From Torreya grandis (Eukaryota > Streptophyta > Pinopsida > Cupressales > Taxaceae): a stretch of DNA of 64,000 bases. Each line of letters starts with the position of its first letter. The stretch's first letter is position 1. This document shows, in pieces, positions 28,161-40,984 of this stretch. Below the pieces are notes generated by a model. The model was not told the DNA's origin. It worked only from the letters and a program-made list of their open reading frames with translations, and ran no database searches. The stretch is taken from positions 905,001 to 969,000 of the forward strand of contig JARHVA010003262.1 of the NCBI GenBank assembly GCA_037957365.1. Reading direction: 5' to 3'. The position numbers were made by a program, and so were the translations under genes.

Positions 28161-28187
28161 CTGAGTCCCACTAGGCATGCCAAAAAT
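28161..28187 (-). promoter_or_regulatory. Putative primer-binding site of element B
   Basis: Directly after the LTR the minus strand reads ATTTTTGGCATGCCTAGTGG and then GACTCAG. Element C has a similar, more mutated sequence at the same place. Position is right for a tRNA primer site, but I could not match it to a tRNA 3' end. Confidence 0.5.
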
Positions 28188-30587
28188 TGTTGATGCAGTG
28201 GATTGCACCCAGGGCAAGAGGTCAAGCTCCTGCCTTCCACATGTCAAAATGGAAACTCCCCTCTCACCTGTGGGACTACTGAAGCTAGAGGGGAGAGTCT
28301 CTAGGTAAGGGCTAGCTCCCTTTGATGCATTTGAGTTGTTCCAATGAGTTCTAATACATATATATATGTAGATATATAATGGGGGGATGAAAAGGGAGAA
28401 GGATTACATGAAAACAATACTAATCTAAAAGAAGTGATGCACCAAATGATTTGACCTACTCACACTCACACTCTAACCATACAAAAACATACGTACACTT
28501 CAACTAGTAAATGGACCAGACTGCAGGAAGTCTAACAAGGAGGCTCTAATGGAACACATGGAAAATAGAGAGTCATCATAGGTGTTGTGGAAGGGACACA
28601 TTGTATAGTAGATTCTTTCTATCTCTGCACTTCTAGGTATAACTCTTCTTGTCACCTACAAGAATGGCACCTTATATACACCAGGTGTGTTGGTGTTAAA
28701 CTTGTGGAAGCATTAAGAAGTAATGACTAAACACAAAACTAACACTCAGACACACACAGAGATATCTAATCAGAATAGAGGAAAAAATGCATTTATTGAT
28801 TTTAGGTGAAAATTTGCTAGGGCTTCACCTTACAAATGTGAAATATCCTTTTCCAAATGACAAGTCTACAATATATAAAGGAAGGAAGGAGGCCTTTTTG
28901 TTCCCCTTTTACAAATGACCCATGTGCACTCTGATCATTGGGAAGAAGCTGCTTAAACATCATATGAGAAATTATGAGCCACACCATTTGTATACTTACA
29001 AGACCACTCCTTCAAGGTAATTATGTAGCTTGTCTACTCATTAATGTGAAATGAAGAAAAATGGGTCACACCATTAGCCATTTGAACCTCCTCATGATCA
29101 ATTTGCAGACACTATATCACCTGTTGGAGTAACTTCTTGAATTGGTGCCTCCCTTCACCACTTAGACTATCTGCCTATTCCTACACTTGGCACTTTTATC
29201 TCTTTATTCTCTAGGCTCTTTGTTAGCACTCAAATAGCTATTTATCTATTGTAAAAATGACATTTGAAGACCTATCACCATTTGAAAAACAACAACTAAT
29301 CTATCTTCTTAAAGTTTATAGCTTCTGGGGCGTCACTATCCTTGGCAAATTCCTTTGGGCCTTTTCCTTTGACTCACCCTCTATTTCAGACCCTCCTAGA
29401 GGGGATGTGTCCCTTTGGCTCTAGAGAGATTCCCTTCATTTGGCTAGTCGAGAGCCCCCCACAAGGGCACTTGCCCTTCGGCGACCTTTTGTCTCTTTAG
29501 CCTTTTCTGTGGGCTTTTTCTACGGGCTTTTTTCCTGTAGACAAAAAGTCTATGAGAATTGGCCACTTTGATTTCTTTTGGGGTCTTCCTCGAGTCCTTT
29601 TGAGCTCATGGCCTTCCTCTAAATTCCTTTGGAATTTTTTTCTAAAGGAATTCCTTCAGACAAAAGTCTAAAATAATTCAATGCCTTAAGACTTTTTGCA
29701 CATTTCTTGAAATCCTTCAACTGCCTTCAAAGTGCTCCCTACCCTCCACAAGGGCTTTTGAACCTGTAACTTCCTTCTACAAGGTCACTTGTCCCTCAAG
29801 GGGCTTGAAATTTAATTTGAACCACTCTTTTGAACCAATTGATTGAACTGGTTCAATGGTTCAAACATTTGTTGAACCAAGGCATCGAACCGTTTGATTG
29901 AACTTGCCGATGAACTTTGTGTTGAGCTTTGCGTTGAAATTTTCTGATGAAATTTAAGATTGAACCAAAAACATTGAACCAATGCATTGAACCAAGTTGA
30001 TGAACTGACTGAGTTAATTGAGCGATTTAACCATCTGATTAAACTGAAACATTGAACCAAAGCATTAAACCAAGATGTTGAACCAAGTTAATGAACCATT
30101 TGATTGAACCAAAGCGATGAACTTGCCAATTGAACCAAGGCTTTGAATTGAAGTGATGAACTTTCCAATTGAACTAAGGCTTGGAATTGAAGCACTGAAC
30201 TAAGGTGTTGAACCAAGGCATTAAACTGGTTCAATGGTTTAATGGTTTAATGGTGCTAACTCTTGGAAAGATTATGTCATTGAACCACTCTTCCAACCTT
30301 AAGGAAATGTGTCTTTAAACCATTTTATCTCTCTTTCCTTATGAATTTATTTATACAAGAGCTCGAAGAAGCTTTGTAAAACCTTGCACTCTCTGAACTA
30401 GTTCTTCATCTACAAAAAGACTACACCTGCAGAGTTCGTAGAAAATCTTCTTTGTAGAATCCGTAGAAACTTCACCTATAGAGTCCATAGAAATTTCCAG
30501 ACTTGTGCAAAATCAAAAAATGAAATGGCCCAAAATATTAGGGGATGAAGGGGACAAATTTTTGGCTTGTTGGACCAAAAATGGTCA
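28188..30587 (-). repeat. Element B 5' LTR
   Basis: It is a direct repeat of 19,466-21,897 with intact TG start and CA end on the plus strand. It carries the same GAACCAA minisatellite (about 29,815-30,255) and the same AAGGGCAC-rich block (29.4-29.8 kb). Confidence 0.95.
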
Positions 30588-30590
30588 GTA

Positions 30591-32771
30591 ATTACATTAA
30601 TGGAAGAAAGAACACAAATGCAAACATGAAATAAACTAGAAAACACCCTAAAATAGTCAATAAAGAAGGAAAATGGGCATGGAAGATTCTCCTTCACAAT
30701 GCCATCATGCATATGCTTACTAAACATAATTAAAAAGAAAGAGATAGGAAAAGAAAGTCTTTATTATCTTTAAGAGGTTTTTCATACAAGTTTTGATAGG
30801 GTCTATCCTTATCAAATAAGAGTCTCTTACCCTTTAGGATTGAGAGATAATTTTCTTCTAAAATTGAGAGCAATCTTACAAAATGAAAAGAATAGAGAAT
30901 ATATGAGAAAGGGAGAGAGAAGAGGGAACATGAGTTCAAAAATCATTAATTCAACTACCACCTTTTGATGAATGATCCACCACCTTTTTTATCAAATCAA
31001 AACCGGTCCTCTATTCACAAGTTAACCTTTTATTTGTCCTAATAACCCCTAAATCTTCTCATTAAATAAGAAAATGTACTAGAATATTATAGCTACCAAA
31101 GGTGGTGAGTCTTGATCCTAATTATGAATGAAAACCCTTATGTTACCTATAAATATATTAAATTCTAAAGTTTCTTTCCCCAACCACTAGATCTCTATCT
31201 TGGGACTCTACAACTTATCCGCTTTTGCTTCATTATGAGAGAAGGTCCTTATATCCATGTACTTAATAGAGCCATGCCCAAGTATACTATTAGTGGTTAT
31301 AAGTACCTATTTTTTGAGGATGTGACCATGTCAAATATAAGACACTTTTGATAATCATTCATATCTACCCCTATTCCATCTTGAATATATATATTTACTA
31401 TATAATCAAAAACCAATCCAAATTATTGGTTTTCATATAGTCAATATATTGACAAGATATACATATGTTTAGTATTACTTCAATAACTTCTAATCCATCT
31501 TTTATTTTTCTTTTAGGCCCTAAAAGACCTATTATTCCTCTATTGAACTTTAATGATGAAATTTGATCTTGAAAAATCCACTTTGGTTTAGCTTGGATCA
31601 TGTTTCAACCTCTAGTCAAAGTCTCATAAATTTAACCTTTGATATCAACCATCGATCTTGATCTTAGATTTGAAATTATGACACCTTCAACTTTCATTAT
31701 TGGTCATTGATCTTGATCTAGGATTCTTATATTATGCCAACTATGAGATCCACATTCATTCCTTAGGATCCTACTAATTCTTTGACCTCTTTTACACCAT
31801 TGATCTTGATTTGTATGAATGAATGCAAGCCATAGATTTACTACCAGTTTAATGTGCTTAAGACACTTGTCACCCATGCATTTATCTTCAACATTTGCTA
31901 TCTTTTTGACCCATCACTCACCATTAGATCTACTTTGTAAAATGGATCATGTACCATTGATATATTTGGGACCACTTGCCCTGTAAATTGATGTGTACCA
32001 TTAGATTAGATCTTAGATCCTAAGATTTAGACACTTGTCACTTGTGTATTTGTGGTGACCTTTTAAGTTGATGCTCACTATTGATCTTTGATGTACAATC
32101 AAATAAGCATCATTAGATCTTTGGGACCCACTAACATATGTAAGATCTCCACTTGCCATTTTATTTGATTTGATTAAATTTTGACTTATGATATTGTAAC
32201 ATTTGAATTCAAATGGATATTTCATGAAGCTTAAACTTGACATCCCTACGTACATTTTACTCTGCAAGTCTAACTTTGAAGTTTTATATCTTGAGATAGA
32301 AAATACATCAAGATATGAAATTTGTAAAGGATGATATTGAAAATAAAATCATCATATCTATGTGATATTTTAGCCTAATATACTTTCCCATGTTCATTTA
32401 TTAAATGTACAATCAAGTTGATTTATCCATTTCTATATGACATGCTTTTGAGGCTCTAGTTCTTATAGACTTGTGTAAGAATATGTTGTCTCTTTAGAAA
32501 GATCCAATGAACTTCCAAGGCTATGTAAAACCTAGGTCATTCCATTAAATACTTGAAACACCATGAAACATGTTGGTCTTCTTCACCTTGCAATCTTAGA
32601 TCTATTTTCAAGACTATTTTCCAAAGACCAACAAATTACACTTTAAGCTTGCTTAGAGTGTTTCAAAAGGTTTGTAAGAAATATGTGATATTTGGACCAC
32701 TCATTCCATCCAAAACCATATTTATCTCATTCATTTAGTCATAAGATTTGTATGTAGTCCAAAATTGGCCA
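30591..32771 (-). repeat. Element C 3' LTR, right fragment
   Basis: It continues the LTR interrupted at 19,465 and matches 48,490-50,663 along its length (ATTACATTAATGGAAGAAA at the start, TTGGCCA at the end). It carries repeated (C)ATTGATCTTGATCT / CCATTAGATCT words at about 31.65, 31.71, 31.80, 31.92, 32.00 and 32.07 kb. Confidence 0.93.
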
Positions 32772-33129
32772 ACATTTTTGGTGACATTTGGGGTTGCATG
32801 CCTACTATGCTAGAGACTAGTAGCCTTGAACTGATCCATTAGGCATGGAGTCTCAATATTTCTTCCCAAATAAAATTATTGTGAGATTGATAAAATGTTG
32901 ACCCTATATGAAACCTCTTATTAAAGCATAAAGAGGAAAAAAGGAAATAAAATAACAATTGTGCCTAAGGCACTTATTGAAAGGGAAACACACAACTAAA
33001 AGAAATGTGCTCAAAACACTCAGAGGAAATCATAGAAAACTATTCTAATATGTTATAATATCATATATAAGATGAAAATTATTTTAATAAAAAATATTTA
33101 AATGAATGCCATTGACTAGGATGGGTAAT

Positions 33130-34140
33130 ACCTCTCCATCTAATTGGGCAAGCTGAAAAGAATTATACTATTTGTATCCATAAATCAAATAAGGAGCACT
33201 CTACAAGCTATAAAATTGTGTGTGGTTTCTTATCTTGGCCTTATTTTATTACCACTTGAGGACAGAGTCCCCCTATTTTAAGTCCTTTATTTTGGATCTC
33301 CTTTCAAAGGATTTCTTGATTTTAGCTTTATGTGACTCTAATGTTTTCGTTACAAGGTCGCTAGTTTATTCAAGCTGCATGAGCTCTATCATCCTCACAT
33401 TCATAGGCTCGCTCTCCATCAACTCAAGTTGATGGCCTAACTCTAAAGTAGGAAGTTCAAGATAAATGGACAATTTGGCTTTCTTTGCATATATAAGGAC
33501 ATATGGATAGTTTCCAATGGCATCTTTGGGAGTCACTATGTTAGCCCATAAGGCTATCCTTAACTTGGTATGCCATACTCTTTGATTTTATTACATGATC
33601 CTCTTGATAATATTTATCAAGTTATTATTTTTGTACTCTATTAGTCCATTTCCCTAAGTATATTAATTAGAGGATATGATAAGGTAGATGCCTAGATTAA
33701 ATGCACATTCACTTGTCTTCATGCCCATAAATGCCAAGGCATTGTCTAAAATTATAGTAGCTAGGACAGCAAACCTAGTTACTATGTTTTCATATAAGTC
33801 TAATACTATTATCTCATTAGATTATTTTAAGGTAATTAAATCCACCCACATAGTGAATTAGTCAATTAAAATGAGCACCAATTTATGCCTTGCATTTGAA
33901 GGTTGATGTATCATTCCTATGAATTCTAACCCCCATTACATGAAGGGTTGCTCCACCTAATTTGGGTTGAGTGGAAGAGACACTAATCTTTGCTTGCCTA
34001 TAAATAGATTAAACTTATAACATTTATTAGCCCATGCATAGGCATCCCTTAAGAGTTTAGGCAAGTAATAACCATATCTCATTACCTTTGTTTTTGTTCT
34101 TGGATCAATGAAACTGATTTAAGAGCTTTGTCACTTGATC
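33130..34140 (-). pseudogene. Element C integrase
   Basis: Minus-strand motifs: VEQPFM-WGLEFIGMI (the first catalytic Asp is Glu here), NARHKLVLILID-FTMWVDL, TIILDNALAFMG (second Asp), GNGLIEYKNNNLINIIK (Glu present). It is homologous to B throughout but more decayed. Confidence 0.82.
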
Positions 34141-35505
34141 ATCATCAATGCACCTAAGAATTAATCTTTTGAGGTCCCTCCTAAAATTAACACCATTGAT
34201 TTATGGATAAGGTATAGACTAAAGTGTGAAATACCTTATTTTTTATTTATCCAAACCTTAGGGGCATTCTCTTGTCATTAATAAATGTGTCATATCTTAG
34301 AGACAACTTATATTAAGTGGAGGTGCATCTGCCTGTGAGTTATCTTGTGTCACCAAAATAACTTCTTTGTCTTCTTGGATATCTTAAACCATATGCTCAC
34401 ATAATCCTTTGAATCTTACTAGCTTAATGACTTTTATCTCCACATCATACTATATGACCTTGGTAATCCATCCTACTCTTTTCTCATTCAAGAATTTGTT
34501 AAGGAGGAAATCTCTAACTCCAGGATGAGACACCATAATATAAATCTTGCTATTGGAAAGCATTGAACTAAAATTTTTGAGGCTTCTTAAAGCTACAAGA
34601 ACATGCTTTTATATAAAAGTGTATCTCACCTCATATTCATCTAATTCTTGACTAAAAAAGTAAATTGGTTACTCAAGTCCTTCACCATTCTTCTTCATTA
34701 GCATACATGATATGATATCGACATTGGTAAAGGTGTACAATATGAAATCCTTTGATAAATAAAGATTAATGAGTGAGGGTACTTTGGAAATGGATTACTT
34801 AATGGCCTCAAAAGTTGATTTACCTTCATTTAACCAAGAACACAATTTGATCTTCTTTATCATGGTAGTTATGGGTTTGACCAAGTTTTCAAAATAGGTA
34901 TAAACCTTTTCACAAAGTTTATTTTCCCAAGGAATCCTTGGATTCATTTCTTAAGCTTCGATAAAGAAAAGGCTAGGATGGAACTTATTCTATTAGGGTC
35001 AATAGATAACCCTTCCTTTGAGATAATGTGACCCAAAAGTTTTCCTTCATGAAAAACAAACACACATTTCTTAGGATTTAAAGAGATCCCATACTCTTTA
35101 CATCTTTCAAAGATCAACCTTAGATAATCTAAGTGTTCATTAGAATTCTTGGAAAAAATTGTGATGTCATCCAAGTAGACCAACACCATTTGATTCAACA
35201 ACCCTTGAAAAGCCATGTCCATTAATCTTTGAAAGGTTGGCCCATCATTTGACAATCCAAAAGGCATATTATGGTAAGCATATGCGACCCACTTGGTGGA
35301 GAAGGTAGTCTTATATTAATCTTCTTCTCTCACCATCACCTAGTTGTATCTTGAATTATCCATCCAAAAGGAAGAAGCATTTTGAACCAATAACTATCTA
35401 AAGTAGTTATTCCATATATGGTAAGGGGTAGTGATATTTCAAAGAGACCTTGTTCACATCTTTGAAGTCAACACACAATCTAATTTCCCCACTATTATTC
35501 CTCAT
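34140..35505 (-). pseudogene. Element C RT (C-terminal half) and RNase H
   Basis: The piece at 35267-34944 reads MPFGLSNDGPTFQRLMDMAF, LVYLDDITIFSK (YLDD at 35165-35180), GISLNPKKCVFVFHEGKLLG. RNase H-like sequence follows to about 34.25 kb with many stops. The N-terminal half of RT lies at 42.25-42.67 kb, beyond the copia insertion. The break falls in the segment before the RT block that follows KDHYPL in B. Confidence 0.88.
35501..35505. repeat. Target site duplication CTCAT (left)
   Basis: CTCAT directly before the copia LTR; the same five bases follow the other LTR at 42,243-42,247. Removing the element joins the two halves of element C RT in line with the homologous part of B (24.57-24.65 kb). 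Confidence 0.92.
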
Positions 35506-35969
35506 TATCAGATTTGTTGTCAGAATCTAGATAATGTGAATGTAATGGAGACATGATCACATGAGATGAAGCTAGTGCACATCACATAAATGCTAAAGCA
35601 ATTTGAAATTATAGAAGAAGATAAATTGCACAAGACAAAATGGAGAAAACAAAAATTTGATTAACATTAGATGGCCAAAGTGAAGAATACATATAGGATA
35701 GCACGTAACTCCTCCACAAAAGGTGGTCAAGGCACCCCAAGAATAGACTGTAACTCCTCCATGAAAGGTGGTGATAAGGTGTTAATAATAGAGAAGTAAC
35801 TCCCATCAAGGGAGTTACTTATGACATTCTTATGACACCTATGACACATCTATGACACACATCTCCACATAAGCTAGCCTATCCCACATATGTAGGAAAA
35901 TTCCAAGTAAGCACAAATATACAATTTCCTTAATTAAAAAATAGGAAAAAATAAAAACCTACACTAATA
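35506..35969 (-). repeat. Copia 3' LTR
   Basis: Repeat of 41,775-42,242. It contains a perfect hairpin at 35,794-35,820, two copies of GTAACTCCTCCA..AAAGGTGGT, and four TATGACAC words. Confidence 0.95.
35794..35820. repeat. Perfect 11-bp inverted repeat in the copia LTR
   Basis: Arms AAGTAACTCCC and GGGAGTTACTT flank a 5-nt loop. The other LTR (42,067-42,093) keeps it with one change that still allows G-U pairing in one strand's RNA. Confidence 0.9.
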
Positions 35970-35975
35970 CCCCCC
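35970..35975 (-). promoter_or_regulatory. Copia polypurine tract
   Basis: Six G on the coding strand directly before the 3' LTR start TATTAG: the expected place for plus-strand priming. This supports TATTAG as the true LTR end. Confidence 0.85.
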
Positions 35976-36179
35976 ATAAGCACAGCTTAGGTGGGTAGTG
36001 TGGAAATATAAAATGGGTCCCAGAAACTAGGCCTGATGAGGTACCCATGTACAAATGCAATCTCCCATAAGATAGAGAAAAGGAGAAAACCTGTAGGAAA
36101 AAACTCCCCCCCAAAAGAGAGACATAAAAGAAAGAAGAGGCTAGTGAGCCCCCCCAAAGATGATGCTACTATAGATGTG

Positions 36180-37860
36180 GACCGCACCCTCAGAAGAGCT
36201 CATAGATGAATGAAATTGCTCTTGGTGAAAGGTTTGGTGAAGATGTCTACAACCTACTCCAAAAACTAGAAAAATATCAAGTCAATAACCTGACTATGAA
36301 TAAACTCCAAAATTAAATGCATGTGAATCTCTATGTGCTTGGTCCCCTAGTACTGAACTCGATTCCTACAAATTTGAATGGAACTCTAGTTGTCACAATA
36401 AATGATGGTGGGTTACCTGATAGGAATGCCAAACTTAGAAAGTATCCCCTGAAGCTAAATATCCTCAGTAGTTACATTAACAATTCCCCTGTACTCTACC
36501 TCTTTAGATGATATAGAAATAGCATTATGCTTCTTGCTAGATCAATTGATAGGACCAAAACCTAGAGAGAAACTATAACCAGAAGTGGACTTGTGAGTCT
36601 ATGAATCGCCAGCCCAGTCTGAATCTATATATCCAACCAAGTCATCCTCTATGCCAATTATATAATGAATCTCATATCTATGTGAACCCTATATGTAATG
36701 GAAGATCCTCTTAGCTACTTCTAATGCAGCTCATGAGGTTCTTGCATAAATTTGGAGACAAGTCCCATTGTATATGATATGTCGGGCCTTGTGTGAGTCA
36801 AGTAGATGAGACTACCAACAAGTTGTCAATATCGAGTGGCATCAACCAATGGTGAAAAAAGATCAGTCTCAAGATTGACTCCTAATAGAAAGGGAGTCAG
36901 AGATGGCTTACAATCAGCCATGTGAAATTGAGCCAATAAGTCAAGAGCATACTTAGGTTGTGCAAGAAAAATCTCTAAATTTGACTATGAGATCTTGATG
37001 CCAAGGAAGTAGTGCAACAAACCCAAGTCTATCATGTCAAATCTATCTTGGAGAGATGCCTTCACTACTACAATAGCCAATGAATAACTCTCAGAGATCA
37101 AAAGGTCATCAACATATAGAACCAAAATCAAGAGTGAATCATCCTACCGCAAGAAGTAGACATTGGGGTCAGAATGGCACCTAGTGAAACCCATTGTGAG
37201 AAGGAAGGAATCTATCTTGGTATACCAAGCTTAAGGAGCCTATTTGAGGCCATAGATAGATGTCCTAAGTTTGCATACTAAGGAAGAATCTTGAACAAAT
37301 CTTGGTGACTACTCCATGTATATCTTCTCCTCTAGGTCTTCATGAAGAAAGGCACTCTTCACATCCATCTGGTGCACATCCAAACCATGTGTTATGGCAA
37401 TAGCCAAGGTGAGTCAGATAGAAGTCATCTTTGTAATGGGTGTAAAGGTCTCTGAGTAGTCAATGCGTACCACCTGTGAGAAACCTTTGGTGACCAATCA
37501 TGCCTTGTACTTATCAACTAACCCATATACTACAAACTTGGTTTGATATATCCACCTACATCAAACCATCTTTCTTCCCTTAGGAAGTGAGGTCAAATCC
37601 CAAGTGTGATTTTTGATTAAGGAAGAATATTCTTCCTCCATAGCACTATCCCACTCAGGTACCCTTGATGCCTCTCAAAAAGTCTGTGGATCTAAAACTA
37701 AAGCAAAGAAGGCATGTGGATCTCTCTGAAAATCCCCCCTAGTATGTCATCTGTGAGATCTCTTGCCCAAGTGCTAACACTCTCAAGTGTCTATCTGGCC
37801 CAAACTGGCTCGAAAGTGGGTGAGTCAAGTGCTAACTCCTCATCCTCTAACTGAATAGAG
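36180..37860 (-). pseudogene. Copia reverse transcriptase and RNase H
   Basis: The RT catalytic box LVLYVDDLLIS is at about 37,095-37,127 (YVDD 37,105-37,116). RNase H follows: RYRQLVGSLIYLTHTRPDI, then the HLEIHMHLILEFIHSQVIDL segment and VVDIFTKPFTKSNF near the end at about 36.25 kb. Single stops interrupt the frame (for example the usual HWRA..GY.DSDWA segment is damaged). It is similar in extent to normal copia pol. Confidence 0.88.
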
Positions 37861-38027
37861 GTGGATGACTCTACATCACTATCCTCACTATCTAAACTTG
37901 AAGAAGAAGAAGATGTCTCTAGCTCAAGAACCTACTATGGTTAATCTGAATCTGATGAGGAGTCATCATGAAGAAGTAGATTCGATGAGGGAGAAGAAGT
38001 GTCAAGTGTTGAGTCTCTAAGACTCTC

Positions 38028-38960
38028 CTAAAAATGGACACTTTTCTCTATGAACAACTCATGAGTGACTAGATCTAGAAGGCAATACCCCTTAATACCA
38101 TCCGAATATCCTACAAAGATGTAAGGCTTGGATTGATGTTCCATAGCTTTGCATTTCTTCTTCAGAATGTGGGCCATGGCTGGGGATCCAAAAACCTTGA
38201 GGTGCTCAACATTAGTTTTCCTTTTTTTCCAAGCTCCAAAGGGTGTTATCCCTTTCAAAGCTTTGTGAGGAACCCTATTTTTAATGTAGCAAGCACAATT
38301 GATGGCTTCAGCCCAGTACTATGGTGTTAAGGATTTGGAGTGAATCATACAACTACCCATCTCTTTCAAGAACCTATTTTTGCATTCTATAACCCCATTC
38401 TTTGAAGGACTATAAATGACTATGCACTAAAAATAAATCCCCTCCATGGTGCAAAACTACTTAAAATTGTTGCTGACATACTCCCCTCAATTATCAGTTC
38501 GAAGAACCTTGATGGATTTCTCACTCTATTTCTCAACAAGAGCCTTGAAGTCTAGAAAATTTTCAAACACTTCAGGCTTTCGTTTGAGAAAATATATCCA
38601 AGTGAACCTATATAAATCATCAATGAAAGTGAGGATTTACTTGGCACTTATGAAAGATGGTTTGGGAAAGGGTCTCGATACATCACTTTGGACTAACTCC
38701 AAAGGTTGTGAAGCCCTCCAAGCTTTCCCTTTGTCAAATTTTTCTTTAGGATGCTTCCCAAGGGAGGACCCCTTACAAAGTCCTTTTGATAATTGGACAT
38801 GAGGCAAGCTAATGACCATGCCATTTTTACAAATTTGCTCAAGGTAGCGATAGTTAAGGTGACCAAACCACTCATGCCATAGTTTGCTAACTCCATCTAA
38901 ATGAGTCAGCAATGCTGTTGAAGAAGAATTTGGTGCAAAATGTGAGAAGGTGTATAACCT
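38028..38960 (-). pseudogene. Copia integrase
   Basis: It begins with the GAG-pre-integrase zinc segment (LWHEWFGHLNYRYLEQICKN, about 38.88-38.82 kb) and LELVQSDV with the first catalytic Asp (about 38.69 kb). It ends with TPFGAWKKRKTNVEHLKVFG and YIFVGYSDGIKGYCLLD (38,258-38,028), the typical copia integrase C-terminal block. The middle is interrupted by stops. Confidence 0.88.
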
Positions 38961-38999
38961 TGCTTGGTGATCTACCCTACCCATTACCACTATAGTATC

Positions 39000-39310
39000 A
39001 CTATGTAACTCCCTGATAGCCACTAAATTTGGTGAAAACTCAACTCTCATGTCGTGACCAATGTGAGTGATTTGGTACACTGATAAGAGATTGGTTAAAA
39101 GAGAAGGAACACTTAGAACATTATTGAATGTTCCTCCTTCCATTTCAACTGACCCTCTCCCTACAATAGAAATTGATGTGTCATCACCCAAACTAATTGA
39201 AGTCATGCTACAAGGCTCTAAAGATGAAAACTCAACTAGTGAAGAGCCCATGTGGTGAAAAGCACCCGAATCAATGATCCATGATGATGTAGAAGCTATA
39301 GTATCTACAA
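39000..39310 (-). pseudogene. Copia aspartic protease
   Basis: SSWIIDSGAFHHM (about 39.28-39.24 kb) is the copia protease active site (W..DSGA..HM). It is followed by SISLGDDTSISIVGRGSVEM and NVLSVPSLLTNLLSVYQI, the rest of the family pattern. It lies within the long open stretch 39,452-38,637 in frame with gag end and integrase start, so this part is fairly well preserved. Confidence 0.92.
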
Positions 39311-40259
39311 GGGCCTTGCCCTTTTCTTTCTCCTTACCCTTGCCTTTTTCCTTGGTAGAATCTTGGGTAGATGAATTCTGCTTGATGGACTTAGGAACAC
39401 CTATGTTGTGCTTCTCTAGAAGATGAGTTAGTTGATCTATTTGTTTCTTCATGCATTTGTGTTCATCATGCCCTATATTTTTACAATAGGCACACTTAAC
39501 CTTCTGCTTCTTAGGTTTAGCATTAGAGGATGAAGACTCAGTGTTGTTTTTGGTAGGATTGTTGTTTTCTTTCTTCTTCTCCTAGTCCTTGTTCTTTTTC
39601 TTCTTCTCCTTTATTGAAGTCTTATCCTTACCATTTCTAGCTATCAAAGCTTGGGGTTGATTAGACTTCATTGTGCCTATTTGAATTAGCTTATCTTGCC
39701 CCCTAGTCAAGTTAACAATGAATGAATCCAAAGAAGGCATTTTTTATGTAGTGCCAAGAGCACTTTTTGTGGCATGGAAAGTGGAGACAAAGACTGAATA
39801 GTTTAGACCTAACTTTGTGAGAATAGAAAGGATGAGTTGATCAAATTTATTCTCTATCCCACATTATTTCAATTGTAATATAAGGGCCTTAAACTTAGTA
39901 AAGAAGTCCTGTAGGGTGTCAAAGTTGCTAGGACTTAGACTTATGAGTTCATTTTCGAGCTCATGACCTCTCATCTCATCAAGCTTCCCAAATAAGAGTT
40001 CTAAGTTGTCCCATATGTCTTTGGGAGTCTTGGAGGTTTCTAAATGGAAGAGAAGTTCCAAATACATGGACAAGCTTAGTATTCCATAGGTTTCATCACT
40101 ACAATTGTACCACTTGACCTTTTCAACATCAGTGTTGGGTACTACTTCAGTACCCATGGTGATCCTATACAACCCTTTGCTTTTAAGAATGATTGAAATT
40201 TTAACCTTTCATTCATGATAGTTAAAGGGTGTTAGGGGTTTAAGTTGAAAACAATCCAT
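39310..40259 (-). pseudogene. Copia gag
   Basis: Start MDCFQLKPLTPFNYHE at 40,259 with a TGA where W of the NY..WK motif is expected. It continues at 40,172-39,864: AWDTL-like region WYNCSDETYGILSLSM, TPKDIWDNLELLFG, ELISLSPSNFDTLQDFFTKF (UBN2-type gag). A zinc knuckle region near 39.49 kb (KVKCAYCKNIGHDEH-like) precedes the lysine-rich stretch before protease. Confidence 0.82.
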
Positions 40260-40984
40260 TTTAAGCTGAATTTAGGTGAAGTTGTGTTGATTGCAAGTTG
40301 TGAAATTATGCAAAAAGGAGAATGAAAGCAAAGATTTGCAAGTTGTGGAAACAATCACACCCCCCCCCCCCAAAATATTGAGCCCCAAAAAATATACAAG
40401 TGCATGCTCCAAATAAATTAGGCTCAGCTGAGAATGCATCTTAGAGCAATCAGTGCAAGACTTAAGCAAACAAGACATTAGACTCAGCCGAAAATGCGTC
40501 TTGAGAGACCCAAATTTTAGGCACTTTATAAACTAGTGAATTTTTAACAAATAACAATCCTAAACTATGTATAATTTAATTAGAAACACTTTTGCAAAAA
40601 ATGGCACCCAAATCCAAGCTACCATTTGCAAGATATTAAAGGTTCAATTTTCTCGTAAACTAGTGTTTTTGGAAAAAAGCACTGAAACATTAAAAAAATG
40701 TCTATTTAGAGAGAAAAAGTGACCTTCCAACCACTCATTGGATTTTTCATGGAGCGATGAATCCAAAGGAGGTCTATGTGAGGGGGAATCGGCCTCCTGC
40801 CAACCCGGGCCTCACCCTTCGTCTTCGTAGGTCGAAGATACAAGTTTGAAAAAAACTTCTAAACTGCTTTTTTGAATGCTAATTTCCAATTTTTCTTTAT
40901 TTCAAAAAATAAAATTACTGACTTATGAATATCAAAAAAATTGTTGGAAAAAAGTAAAATTATTAATCAAACAACAAGAGAGAG

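Larger units (their letters stand above)
19466..30590 (-). mobile_element. Ty3/gypsy element B inserted in the LTR of C
   Basis: It is an 11.1-kb element with LTRs at 19,466-21,897 (2,432 bp) and 28,188-30,587 (2,400 bp). On the coding (minus) strand the LTR starts TGACCATTTTTGG and ends with a TCAACA stretch in the intact copy. ATTAC precedes it (19,461-19,465) and follows it (30,591-30,595), and the uninterrupted LTR of C has a single ATTAC at 48,490-48,494. Three extra bases (GTA, 30,588-30,590) lie between the LTR end and the right ATTAC. Internal genes in minus order are gag, protease, RNase H-like, RT, RNase H and integrase. Confidence 0.92.

Noticed and set aside
38133..38802. Plus-strand open frames of 65 and 118 codons
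   Set aside because: They are shadows of the copia integrase on the minus strand.
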